From Buchnera aphidicola (Pemphigus immunis) (lineage in GTDB: Bacteria; Pseudomonadota; Gammaproteobacteria; Enterobacterales; Enterobacteriaceae), in NCBI RefSeq assembly GCF_964059115.1, contig NZ_OZ060408.1, positions 62,001-126,000 on the forward strand: DNA of 64,000 nucleotides, written 5' to 3'. Shown piece by piece: positions 1-9,139 of this stretch. The notes beneath the pieces were generated by a model. It ran no database searches and was not told the origin of the DNA. It was given only the letters and a program-made list of their open reading frames with translations. The position numbers and the translations under genes were made by a program. Positions within the stretch are counted from its first letter, which is position 1, and the number at the start of each line of letters is the position of its first letter.

Positions 1-111
<111 letters not shown>

Positions 112-326
112 TTACTTTACGATGTTAGGAATATAATATCAAAAAATATGGCATTATGAATTTATTTTTTATATATCTTATATTTTATTTGTATATATAT
201 ATACATAATATTTTCTTTAATATAAGATAATGAAATTAATTAATTATATGAATATTTTTATCATATATTAAATTTTTTACATAAAATACATGTGATTTTT
301 TATATTTAAATTACTTAAGGGGGAAA

Positions 327-1343
327 ATGCGTGTATTAGGTATTGAAACATCTTGTGATGATACAGGTATTGCAATTTATGATGATCGATTGGGTTTAAT
401 GATTAATTTGTTATGTAATCAATTTAATGTACATTCTAAATATGGAGGGATAGTTCCTGAGTTAGCAGCACGCAGTCATATGAATAAGACAGTCCCTTTA
501 ATTGAAAGAGCTTTAATGCAATCTGGATGTGATGTAAAGTCTATTAGTGCTATTGCTTATACAGCAGGTCCTGGATTAATAGGATCATTATTGATAGGTG
601 CTTCTATTGGTCATGCTTTGTCATTTTCTTGGAATATACCCATTATTCCAATAAATCATATGGAAGGACATTTATTATCACCAATGTTGGAAGAAAAAAA
701 AATAGAATTTCCGTTTATTGCTCTTCTTGTTTCTGGAGGACATACTCAATTAATTCAAGCATGTAAAATAGGTAGTTATAATTTATTAGGAGAATCACTA
801 GATGATTCTGTTGGTGATGCTTTTGATAAAACGGCTAAATTATTAGGTTTAAGTTACCCTGGAGGTCCTTCTTTATCTAAGATGGCAAAGTATGGTACTC
901 CTGGTCGTTTTAAGTTTCCAAGACCTATGATTAAATCTTTAGATTTAAATTTCAGTTTTTCAGGGTTGAAGACGTATGTTTCTAATTTAATTAGTAAGCA
1001 AAAAAAAGATTTTCAAACATGTGCAGATATTGCTTATGAATTTGAATCAGCGGTAATTGATATATTGGTTATTAAATGTAAAAAAGCATTAAAAACAACT
1101 GGTTTGAAGCGTATAGTTTTAGCAGGTGGAGTCAGTGCTAATGATTCTTTAAGAGAAAAAATTAAACAGATGGCTATTCGTTGTAAAAGTCAAGTTTTTT
1201 ATGTAAAACCTGAATTATGTACAGATAATGGGGCAATGATTGCTTATGTTGGTATGTTACGTTTTAAAGAAAGAAAATCTTCTACATTAAATATCTTTGT
1301 TAATCCTAATTGGTTATTAAGTGATTTAAAATCCATAAAATAA
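327..1343 (+). CDS. tsaD: tRNA threonylcarbamoyladenosine (t6A37) synthase subunit TsaD
   Basis: TsaD transfers the threonylcarbamoyl group to A37 of tRNAs that read ANN codons, working with TsaB and TsaE in the cytoplasm. The 338 residues match the usual family length. The protein opens with [14 protein letters not shown], the family's first conserved block. The metal-binding histidines sit at H111 and H115 in NHMEGHLLS, the nucleotide-binding VSGGHTQL block follows near residue 135, and [10 protein letters not shown] is near the end. A GGGGG-type ribosome-binding stretch lies just before the ATG. The gene is divergent from rpsU and convergent with ribB. I see nothing damaged in it. Confidence 0.96.
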   Translation: MRVLGIETSCDDTGIAIYDDRLGLMINLLCNQFNVHSKYGGIVPELAARSHMNKTVPLIERALMQSGCDVKSISAIAYTAGPGLIGSLLIGASIGHALSFSWNIPIIPINHMEGHLLSPMLEEKKIEFPFIALLVSGGHTQLIQACKIGSYNLLGESLDDSVGDAFDKTAKLLGLSYPGGPSLSKMAKYGTPGRFKFPRPMIKSLDLNFSFSGLKTYVSNLISKQKKDFQTCADIAYEFESAVIDILVIKCKKALKTTGLKRIVLAGGVSANDSLREKIKQMAIRCKSQVFYVKPELCTDNGAMIAYVGMLRFKERKSSTLNIFVNPNWLLSDLKSIK

Positions 1344-1416
1344 AAATTTTATAATTTTTTAGAAATATTTATTTTTTATTTATATAAATTTTTCATTTTA
1401 TGAATTATTATTATGG

Positions 1417-2049
1417 TTAATAAATGTAATTTATTAAATCTTCGATAGTTAATACTGTCATATTTTTTAATTTCGCGAAATGGGTAATTTCGTGTATTTT
1501 TGCCATAGATCCATCAGAATTGGTTAATTCACATAGTATTCCATTTGGTTTTAATCCAGATATATTCATTAGTTCAATAGTAGCTTCCGTATGTCCTTTT
1601 CTTTTTAATAATCCTTGTTGATGAGCTCGTAGTGGAAAAACGTGTCCAGGACGGTTCAAATCACTAGGTTTAGCTTTATCGGATGTAGCTGTAAGAATTG
1701 TAGTTAATCTATCTTTAGCTGATACGCCTGTAGATACTCCTTGGGCAGCTTCAATCGTAACTGTAAAGTTGGTGCTAAATTTACTAGTATTATTTTTAAC
1801 CATCATAGGTAATGCTAATTGTTTTCTTTTTGATTCCGTTATACATAAACAAACAATACCACTGCCATATCTAATGGTGAGGGCTACTTGTTCTACTGTT
1901 AATGATTCACATCCAAAAATTAAATCTCCTTCATTTTCTCTATCTGCATCATCGAGTAATATAATACCTTGTCCTTGTTTTAATGAACGGATAGCATTTT
2001 TAACACGTTGTTTTTTATTTCCGAATTCATAGAGTAAGGATCGATTCAT
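1417..2049 (-). CDS. ribB: 3,4-dihydroxy-2-butanone 4-phosphate synthase
   Basis: RibB turns ribulose 5-phosphate into the four-carbon unit of riboflavin plus formate. The 210 residues cover the E. coli protein (217) with only a shortened C-terminus. The metal and substrate loop [10 protein letters not shown] is at residues 33-42, followed by [20 protein letters not shown] and GHTEATIEL, all core active-site blocks. ribE (riboflavin synthase) lies elsewhere in this window, so both ends of the pathway are present. In E. coli an FMN riboswitch precedes ribB; the AT-only spacer upstream here shows no trace of its conserved GC-rich helices, so feedback control by FMN seems lost. Confidence 0.96.
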   Translation of the reverse strand: MNRSLLYEFGNKKQRVKNAIRSLKQGQGIILLDDADRENEGDLIFGCESLTVEQVALTIRYGSGIVCLCITESKRKQLALPMMVKNNTSKFSTNFTVTIEAAQGVSTGVSAKDRLTTILTATSDKAKPSDLNRPGHVFPLRAHQQGLLKRKGHTEATIELMNISGLKPNGILCELTNSDGSMAKIHEITHFAKLKNMTVLTIEDLINYIY

Positions 2050-2681
2050 GGTTAAAAACCTGTATTTATATATTGATAGATGAAGAATATGTATGTATAT
2101 ATTAAAAATATATATTATATCATTATTAATGATAAATTAATTTAATTAACAAATAATGTTAACCATATTGTCATTAATATTTTTAATTTTTTAAAAAATA
2201 ATTTATTTTTATAATTTTTAATTAATAATATCTTTTAAATTTGTTTTTAATAATAATTATTTTTTATTAGTGATAAAAATATATTATATATATTTGTGAT
2301 ATATATAATATTTTATATTAATTATATATTAATATGTAATAAAATTATATATATATTTAGACATATATTAAAATGTTTTTTATTTAATTAAATGATTTTT
2401 TGTTACGTTTGATAAACGTAATGTTTATATATGATATATATAATATATATATTATAATTGTATTATTATTTATATTTTTATCTTACATAAGATAAATCTT
2501 TATATATTTTTAATATAGTTTTATTAAAAAATATGTTTTATATAATTTTTTATTAATATTATTTTGATAAAAATTTTTTATATTTTTTTAATATATTTTT
2601 ATTATTAAAAAATTTTTAGTGATATATTCTTGCAATCATAGGTATGTAATGTATTAAATAGAAATTAACAGGATATATTTT
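2050..2681. other. AT-rich spacer between divergent ribB and cca
   Basis: 632 bases almost entirely A and T, with runs of TA repeats. No open reading frame with a recognisable product is seen on either strand. The only small structure noted is TTACGTTT-GAT-AAACGTAA at 2403-2421 (8-bp stem, 3-base loop). It must contain the promoters of both neighbours. No FMN riboswitch is visible on the ribB side. Confidence 0.7.
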
Positions 2682-3944
2682 ATGGACATATATTTGGTAG
2701 GTGGAGCTGTTAGAGATAAATTATTACATTTATCAGTTAAAGATAAAGATTGGGTAGTTGTAGGTTCTAATGCTGAAATTTTACTTAACAAAGGTTATAA
2801 ACAAGTTGGTAAGGAATTTCCTGTTTTTATTCATCCGAAAACCCGTGAAGAGTATGCTTTAGCACGGACAGAAAGAAAATCAGGGGTAGGTTATCATGGT
2901 TTTAAAGTTAATTGTTCTTCTAAAATAACGTTAGAAGAAGATTTAATTAGGAGAGATTTAACAATAAATGCTATAGCTCAAGATCAATATGGTAATTATA
3001 TTGATCCGTGTAACGGGAAAAAAGATCTTAAATTAGGAATATTGCGTCATATTTCTAGTTCATTTAAAGAAGATCCGTTACGGGTATTAAGAGTTGCTCG
3101 ATTTGCAGCTACTTTTAATTATTTAGGATTTAGAATTGCAAGAAAAACAATGTTATTTATGTCAGATATAGTTAAAAGCAGAGAATTATCTTATTTGAAA
3201 AATGAAAGAATTTGGAAAGAAACAGAAAAGGCTTTAATGACATCTCATCCACATGTTTATTTTCAGGTGTTACGTGATTGTCAGGCTTTATCTATTTTAT
3301 TTCCTGAAATAGATAAATTATATTCTGCTAATTTTTCAGTACATATAAATAATTATATTACAAATATAAATAATTTTTTTTTTATGGCTTTAGCAAAAGT
3401 GTCTAAAGTGAGTAAAAAAATAGATATAAGATTTTCTTGTTTATGTCAATTTTTAAGCATTGGTTTTTCTTCTTTGTATAATAAAAAAAAATATGAATTT
3501 TATGATAATTTTTCTGCTTCTTTAATTAAAAGATTATGTAAGCGGTTACATGTTCCTTCTGATATTCAAGATTTAGCAGTTTTGATTTCTGGTTTTAGTA
3601 ATTTTTTATATGGTATTTTTTTTCAAACTACACAGTCTATTATGATTTTTTTTGATCGTATTGATGCTTGGAGAAAACCTGAAAGAATAGATAAATTAGT
3701 AATTTTAATTAATTTTTATGCCGATTATTTAAATTTAGTAAAGTTAATTTTATCTCCAGGTGCATATTTAAAAAATATATTTTGTATAGCAAAAAGTGTT
3801 TCTATTAAATCTATTTTACAATCAGGATTTACTGGAATCGGAATTAAGTCAGAATTAACGCGTTTAAGAATTATTTTAATTAATAAATGGCGTTTATTTT
3901 TTTTAAATGATATGTATACGAATATATTAGAAAATTGTTATTAA
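2682..3944 (+). CDS. cca: CCA-adding tRNA nucleotidyltransferase with degenerate HD domain
   Basis: Cca adds or repairs the 3' CCA of tRNAs using CTP and ATP. The nucleotidyltransferase half is intact: GGAVRD at residues 7-12, the metal aspartates in KDKDW at D21 and D23, and RRDLTINAIA at 90-99. In E. coli the C-terminal half holds an HD phosphohydrolase (LCHDLGK, then HHGHG). Here the matching block reads LCQFLSIG at residues 254-261, so both the H and the D are gone, and no HHGHG-like block follows, although the helices around it (DIRF before, IKRLCKRLHVP and RIDAWRKPER after) still align. Total length 420 is close to E. coli (412). Several tRNAs in this window lack an encoded CCA, so the first half must still work. 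Confidence 0.95.
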   Translation: MDIYLVGGAVRDKLLHLSVKDKDWVVVGSNAEILLNKGYKQVGKEFPVFIHPKTREEYALARTERKSGVGYHGFKVNCSSKITLEEDLIRRDLTINAIAQDQYGNYIDPCNGKKDLKLGILRHISSSFKEDPLRVLRVARFAATFNYLGFRIARKTMLFMSDIVKSRELSYLKNERIWKETEKALMTSHPHVYFQVLRDCQALSILFPEIDKLYSANFSVHINNYITNINNFFFMALAKVSKVSKKIDIRFSCLCQFLSIGFSSLYNKKKYEFYDNFSASLIKRLCKRLHVPSDIQDLAVLISGFSNFLYGIFFQTTQSIMIFFDRIDAWRKPERIDKLVILINFYADYLNLVKLILSPGAYLKNIFCIAKSVSIKSILQSGFTGIGIKSELTRLRIILINKWRLFFLNDMYTNILENCY

Positions 3945-4010
3945 ATAGTATTAACAATAAAATATGTATTTCTATGTATATAGAAATATGGGGTTTAATA
4001 AAATATATTA

Positions 4011-4040
4011 AACATATACTTAATATATTAAGTATATGTT
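4011..4040 (+). terminator. perfect 30-base palindrome after cca, possible terminator
   Basis: The two 15-base halves (AACATATACTTAATA and TATTAAGTATATGTT) are exact reverse complements. It lies 67 bases after the cca stop codon. The stem is AT-rich and the following bases are not a clean U run, so a terminator role is an inference from position. Confidence 0.4.
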
Positions 4041-4551
4041 AATAATTATTTTAGATTTATTGTTTATTATAAATTGGCAAATAATTAATAAGAGAAAAAA
4101 ATTAAAGATAGGAAGTATTAATATAATAATATTATTATAAATATAATAGTAAAAATATAAATAAGTTTTTATAATAATAGAATTTATATTATTTTTTATG
4201 ATAGTTAATTATTAAGAGAGCATTTTAGACTTTAATTTGAAGATATTTCTGAATAAAAAACAAATACTGAAAATTTTAATAATGAAAAATTTTTTATATC
4301 ATTTGTATTTTTTATTTTTTAGATTTATTAAATAAAATTAATATTTATAATTTTATTAATTTAAATTAAAAATATATTATAAAAAGTAAAAATAAATATA
4401 AATTCAGTAATAAATATGTTCAATGATATTAAAAATAATTTTTATTAATTAAATTAATGGATGTTATTATTCATTTTTTTATAAGAAATAAGAAATAAAT
4501 TTTTGGTAAAAATATTTTTTTAATAAAAAAAGTTATCGAATATATTGATAC

Positions 4552-4584
4552 AGTTAAAACGGTATTTATCATACCGTTTTAACT
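4552..4584 (-). terminator. hairpin after crr, likely end of the pts operon transcript
   Basis: AGTTAAAACGGTAT and ATACCGTTTTAACT pair perfectly over 14 bp with a 5-base loop (TTATC). It begins 8 bases past the crr stop on the minus strand. It contains one of the few GC clusters in the surrounding spacer, which suggests it is maintained. A U run is weak, so termination strength is uncertain. Confidence 0.6.
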
Positions 4585-4592
4585 AATATAAA

Positions 4593-5096
4593 TTATATTA
4601 TTATACTCATAATTGTTGTTTTTCCTGCAATAGTATTACCAGAATATTTTTTTATTGATTTTATTTTTTCCATATTAGATATTACAACAGGAGTGATGAT
4701 AGATTTAGAGTTTAATTTTAAAAATGGTAAATCTAAAAGAATAATTTTATCTCCTACTTTAACAATGTTAGATTCTTGAATAAATTTTTTAAATCCTTTT
4801 CCTTTAAGATTAACAGTATCTATACCAAAATGAATAAATAATTCAATACCTTCATTAGATTGAATAGAAAAAGCATGCATAGTTTTAAATATTGTTCCTA
4901 TAGTGCCATTTACTGGAGCAACAATTTCATTACCTGTAGGTTCGATTGCTATTCCATCTCCAACAATTTTTTGAGAAAAAACCGCATCAGGTACATTTTT
5001 GATATCTATAATTTTTCCTGATATTGGTGATTTTACGTTAATAACTTGATTAAAATCATCTTTTTTTTTCTCAAAAAAATTTGAAAATAGTCCCAT
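4593..5096 (-). CDS. crr: PTS glucose-type enzyme IIA (IIA-Glc)
   Basis: IIA-Glc carries phosphate from HPr to the sugar-specific membrane permease. The 167 residues match E. coli (169). H74 in KTMHAFSI and the phosphorylated H89 in [15 protein letters not shown] are both present, as is [15 protein letters not shown] near residue 23. It is the last gene of ptsH-ptsI-crr, with 37 bases between ptsI and crr. In E. coli it also regulates adenylate cyclase and permeases; whether those partners remain in this organism cannot be seen here. Confidence 0.96.
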   Translation of the reverse strand: MGLFSNFFEKKKDDFNQVINVKSPISGKIIDIKNVPDAVFSQKIVGDGIAIEPTGNEIVAPVNGTIGTIFKTMHAFSIQSNEGIELFIHFGIDTVNLKGKGFKKFIQESNIVKVGDKIILLDLPFLKLNSKSIITPVVISNMEKIKSIKKYSGNTIAGKTTIMSIII

Positions 5097-5133
5097 GAAT
5101 TTCTCCTAATACTTTTTTGGATAAGATAGTTTT

Positions 5134-6861
5134 TTAATAAAAATTTTTATTATTATTAAATTTATTTATTACATCAATTAATTCCTGAGCTGTAGCTTGA
5201 TTTAAAGCTTCTTTTGCTACTTTTTGTGCTTCTTTAAAATTTACTTTTCTTATTATTTTTTTTATAATAGGAATATTTGGGGAACTCATACTTAGTTTAT
5301 CGATTCCCATTCCTAATAGTAATATTGTAGCGCGTTTATCTCCTGCTAATTCACCACATATACTTGTCCATTTTCCTTCAAGATGAGAAGCATTGATCAC
5401 CATTTGGATTAAATTTAGTACAGATGGACTCATTGGATTGTAAAGATTAGATACGCATTTATTACCACGATCAACAGCTAACGTATATTGAGTTAAATCG
5501 TTGGTTCCTATGCTAAAAAAGTCAACTTCTTTTATTAAGTGATGACATATAATTGCAGAAGCCGGTGTTTCTATCATAATTCCGATTTCTATTTTTTTAT
5601 CAAATTCTATTTTTTTTTCAGATAATTGTGATTTTAATTTTTTTAATTCATACTTAAGAATTCTTACTTCCTCTACTGAAATAATCATTGGAAACATAAT
5701 TTTTAAATTACCAAACGCTGAAGCTCTGAGTATGGCTTTTAATTGATCATGTAAGATATCTTTTCTATCTATAGAAATACGGATAGCTCTCCAGCCTAAA
5801 AAAGGATTTTCTTCTTTAGGGAAATTCATATACGGAAGATTTTTATCTCCTCCAATATCCATTGTTCTAATAATTATAGAACCCCCATTCATTTTTTCAG
5901 CTATTTTTTTGTATGTTTGAAATTGTTCTTCTTCAGATGGTAAATTTTCACGTTTCATAAATAAAAATTCAGTACGATATAATCCTATAGATTTCGCTCC
6001 ATTTTTTTTTGCATTAGGAATGTCATTAATATTTCCAATGTTGGCCCCGAGTTCTATTTGACGTTGATCTAAAGTAATGGCCGGTAATGTTTTTAACAAA
6101 ATTAATTTTTCTTTTTTATTTATGTATTTTTCTTTTAATATTTTTATTTTATTTATTTTATCTTTATCAGGATTAATATAAATTATATTGTTGATAGCAT
6201 CAATGATAAGAAAATCGTCATTTTTAACTTTTTTTGTGATATTACCAGTTCCTACAATAGCCGGAATTTCTAGTGATCTGGCGATAATTGATGTATGGGA
6301 TATATGACTTCCTAAATCAGTAATAAATCCTAATATTTTTGTACTATTAAGTTGTGCTGTTTCTGAAGGTGTTAAATCTTTAGCTACAAGTATTACTTTA
6401 TTGTTTATATTTTTTAAATCAATAACATTTAATTTAAGAATATTACGCAATAATCTATTGCCTATATCTCTGATATCTGTTGCCCGATTTTTTAAATATT
6501 CGTCTTCTAATTTTTCTAGCGAATTAACGTGTTTTTGAATGACAATATCAGTTGCATAATCTGCAGAAATAAATTTTTCTTGAATTAGAGAAATAATTTC
6601 TTTTTCTAATTCTTCGTCTTCTAGAAGCATAATATAACCTTCAAAAATTTCTTCTTTTTCTTTTTCGAAAGATAAAATTGCTTGTTTTTTTATTTCTTTT
6701 AACTGTAGTAATGTTTTTTTTCTGCCTTCAAAAAAATTTTTTATTTCTTTAGTAATTTTTTTATAAGAAATTTTCTTCTGATTGAGAATAATATTTTCTT
6801 CTTTTAATAATATAGCTTTCCCAAAAGCAATACCTGGTGATGCTAAAATACCTGAAATCAT
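5134..6861 (-). CDS. ptsI: PTS enzyme I (phosphoenolpyruvate-protein phosphotransferase)
   Basis: Enzyme I takes phosphate from phosphoenolpyruvate and passes it to HPr. The 575 residues equal the E. coli length. The active histidine is H189 in [27 protein letters not shown] is the PEP-binding barrel signature, and the catalytic cysteine is in [10 protein letters not shown] near residue 502. The start [16 protein letters not shown] aligns with E. coli. It lies 148 bases after ptsH, with a GC-containing hairpin in between (6942-6968). Confidence 0.97.
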   Translation of the reverse strand: MISGILASPGIAFGKAILLKEENIILNQKKISYKKITKEIKNFFEGRKKTLLQLKEIKKQAILSFEKEKEEIFEGYIMLLEDEELEKEIISLIQEKFISADYATDIVIQKHVNSLEKLEDEYLKNRATDIRDIGNRLLRNILKLNVIDLKNINNKVILVAKDLTPSETAQLNSTKILGFITDLGSHISHTSIIARSLEIPAIVGTGNITKKVKNDDFLIIDAINNIIYINPDKDKINKIKILKEKYINKKEKLILLKTLPAITLDQRQIELGANIGNINDIPNAKKNGAKSIGLYRTEFLFMKRENLPSEEEQFQTYKKIAEKMNGGSIIIRTMDIGGDKNLPYMNFPKEENPFLGWRAIRISIDRKDILHDQLKAILRASAFGNLKIMFPMIISVEEVRILKYELKKLKSQLSEKKIEFDKKIEIGIMIETPASAIICHHLIKEVDFFSIGTNDLTQYTLAVDRGNKCVSNLYNPMSPSVLNLIQMVINASHLEGKWTSICGELAGDKRATILLLGMGIDKLSMSSPNIPIIKKIIRKVNFKEAQKVAKEALNQATAQELIDVINKFNNNKNFY

Positions 6862-6941
6862 AATGTTACCTTTAGATGTAAAATAGCGAATTAAATTTAA
6901 GAATATTATTATCAGGAGATATTAACTGGAGTTTAAATATT

Positions 6942-6968
6942 CCGGAAGTATAGAAATATTACTTCCGG
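6942..6968 (-). terminator. intercistronic hairpin between ptsH and ptsI
   Basis: CCGGAAGTA and TACTTCCGG form a perfect 9-bp stem with a 9-base loop in an otherwise AT-only gap. E. coli also has a partial terminator between these two genes, giving more HPr than enzyme I. On the minus strand a modest T-containing stretch follows. I infer the same attenuating or RNA-processing role. Confidence 0.5.
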
Positions 6969-7009
6969 TATTTTCTTTATGCTAATATAAATATTGTTTA
7001 ATTTAATAA

Positions 7010-7267
7010 TTATTTTAATTCTGATATAACGTTTTCTAAATGTGTAATTGCTTTTTTTTCATCTTCACCTTTTGCAGATAAAGTAATTATACTACCTTGA
7101 ATTAATCCTAAAGATTGTAGTTTAAATAAACTTTTAGCACTTGCATTTTTTCCTTTACAAGTTACAGTAATATCAGATATGAATTTTTTTGCTTCTTTAA
7201 CAAATTGAGCAGCTGGACGAGTGTGTAATCCATTTTTTGCTGTTATTGTAATATTTTTTTGAAACAT
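7010..7267 (-). CDS. ptsH: PTS phosphocarrier protein HPr
   Basis: HPr shuttles phosphate from enzyme I to the IIA domains. Full length, 85 residues as in E. coli. The phosphorylated H15 is in [12 protein letters not shown] and S46 in [14 protein letters not shown]. The ATG is preceded by AAGGGCAATTT on the minus strand, a good ribosome-binding site. First gene of the ptsH-ptsI-crr operon, downstream of cysK in the same direction as in E. coli. Confidence 0.97.
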   Translation of the reverse strand: MFQKNITITAKNGLHTRPAAQFVKEAKKFISDITVTCKGKNASAKSLFKLQSLGLIQGSIITLSAKGEDEKKAITHLENVISELK

Positions 7268-7450
7268 AAATTGCCCTTAATTTTATTTTACGATCAATTT
7301 ATCTGTTAAATAATTTTATTAAATACATTTATTCAAATGTTTTTAACATTTTTTATTTAAAAGTTAAAAATAATATGATTTTAAGAATAAGAATGATTAT
7401 AAAAAACAAAATTACTATAGTTTTTTATAAAATGGTATAATGTTTACATT

Positions 7451-8398
7451 TTATATTTCAGAAAATAAATCAGTGCTTAGGTATCTTTCTCCAGAAGAAG
7501 GAAGAATTACAACAATATTTTTATTTTTAAATATACTTTCTTTTTGTATTTTTATAGCTGCAGAAAGAGCTGCTCCTGAAGAAATACCAGCCAAGATACC
7601 TTCTTTTTGCATTAGCATACGTGCTGCTAAAATTGATTCTTGATATGATACAGTCATAACTTTATCTATTAAATTTAAATCTAAATTTTTAGGAATGAAT
7701 CCAGCTCCAATACCTTGTATTTTATGTGTTCCAGGTTTTATTTTTTTTCCGGAAAGAAATTGTGAAATTACTGGTGATTGATCTGGTTCAACAGCTATAG
7801 AAATGAAGTTTTTTCTTTTTTTTGTTTTTTTAATATATCTACTAATTCCTGTAATTGTTCCACCAGTTCCAACTCCCGATATTAGTACATCTATTTTACC
7901 GTTGGTATCGTTCCAAATTTCAGGTCCTGTCGTTTTTTCATGTATTTCTGGATTGGCTGGATTATCAAATTGTTGTAAAAGAACATATTTTTCTGGATGT
8001 AAAACATACATTTCTTTTGCTTTTAAAACAGCTCCTTTCATGCCTTTTTTGCCATCTGTTAAAATTAATTGAGCTCCTAATGCTTTCAGTAATTTTTTAC
8101 GTTCTAAAGACATGGTTTCTGGCATTATTAAAGTAATTTTATAATTTTGAGAAGCAGCAATGTATGCTAAAGATATTCCGGTGTTACCGCTAGTTGCTTC
8201 TAATATTTCTTTTTTTTTATTTAGTATACCTTTTTTTTCTGCATCCCATATCATATTGGCACCAATCCGGCATTTTACACTGAAACCTGGATTTTGAGAT
8301 TCAACTTTTACTATAATATAACCATTACCTATTTTTTTTAATCTGATCAATGGAGTATTACCAATTGTATAAGATTGATCTGAATATATTTTTTTCAT
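7451..8398 (-). CDS. cysK: cysteine synthase A (O-acetylserine sulfhydrylase)
   Basis: CysK makes cysteine from O-acetylserine and sulfide with pyridoxal phosphate. The PLP lysine is K42 in [17 protein letters not shown], the substrate loop [11 protein letters not shown] follows near residue 69, and the phosphate-cradle [10 protein letters not shown] is in the middle. The 315 residues end 8 short of E. coli (323), only in the tail. The neighbour order cysK-ptsH-ptsI-crr is that of E. coli. It supports the host-feeding role of the symbiont by supplying sulfur amino acid. Confidence 0.97.
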   Translation of the reverse strand: MKKIYSDQSYTIGNTPLIRLKKIGNGYIIVKVESQNPGFSVKCRIGANMIWDAEKKGILNKKKEILEATSGNTGISLAYIAASQNYKITLIMPETMSLERKKLLKALGAQLILTDGKKGMKGAVLKAKEMYVLHPEKYVLLQQFDNPANPEIHEKTTGPEIWNDTNGKIDVLISGVGTGGTITGISRYIKKTKKRKNFISIAVEPDQSPVISQFLSGKKIKPGTHKIQGIGAGFIPKNLDLNLIDKVMTVSYQESILAARMLMQKEGILAGISSGAALSAAIKIQKESIFKNKNIVVILPSSGERYLSTDLFSEI

Positions 8399-9139
8399 AG
8401 ATGTTCCAATATTGTATTATATAATATTATTTTTTATGCTGAAATATGATTGTATTAGTTAATGGTTAACTTAAAATTTTATATAGATAAAATGTTTTTA
8501 ATGATTAATAAATCTTTTTTAAAATTTATAGTAATTTAATTAAATTATCATTATTAATAAATAAAATTTATACAATATTAGTTAAGTAATAATTTGTTGA
8601 TTAAAACTATTTTTAAAATTTTATAAGAATGGTTTTAATTAAATAAATTTTATTCTTTAATAATTAAAACTATAGAATAAAAAATAATGAATTTTTTATT
8701 CTATAGTTTTAATTATTAAAGAATAAAATTTATTAAAAATTACGTTTTTATTCTTTTAATTTAATTTCAAATTAACATATAAAATAAACAATTATTTTTT
8801 ATTATTTTAAATAAACAATAAAAATATAAACTATTTTATAATTTAAGTATAGTTTAATGTTAAAACAAATAATTTTTATTAGTTAATTATATTTATTGAA
8901 GTAATAATATAGTCCATATTAAATTATTATTTAATAAATTATTAAATAATAAAAATGATATTATTAATAAATAATATTATTGATAGAATCAATTTTTATT
9001 AATTAAAAATGTATTAAAAATAAAATATAATTATTTTTCGTAACTATCAAATTTTAATATTTTATTAAATATATTACATATGTAGTTTTTTATTTTTTAT
9101 AAGTTTTATTTTTAATATTTTTATATAAAATGGTGTTTT
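8399..9139. other. AT-rich spacer between divergent cysK and ligA
   Basis: 741 bases with no readable gene. In E. coli the genes cysZ and zipA lie between cysK and ligA, so this spacer is where they would have been; I see no remnant of either. Its outstanding feature is a perfect 44-bp inverted repeat (8642-8734). Confidence 0.7.
8642..8734. repeat. perfect 44-bp inverted repeat with 5-base loop
   Basis: Left arm 8642-8685 and right arm 8691-8734 are exact reverse complements over 44 bases, separated only by AATGA. The pairing stops abruptly at both outer ends. Random pairing in AT-only DNA would not give 44 matches in a row. It lies between two genes that point away from each other, so it is not an obvious terminator for either. 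It could form a cruciform, a double-stranded RNA, or record a replication template switch. Confidence 0.9.

Larger units (their letters stand above)
3945..4592. other. AT-rich spacer between cca and crr
   Basis: 648 bases between the convergent cca and crr genes, with no recognisable gene. It starts with a 30-base perfect palindrome (4011-4040) and ends with a 14-bp hairpin (4552-4584), both listed separately. In other Buchnera genomes I recall an uppP/bacA gene in this neighbourhood, but I cannot read any remnant of it here. Confidence 0.65.

Noticed and set aside
2301-2460. TA-rich tandem repeats as a functional repeat array
   Set aside because: Units are irregular and resemble ordinary A/T drift in Buchnera spacers.
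7440-8136. Plus-strand frames opposite cysK
   Set aside because: They are antisense shadows of a fully conserved cysK.
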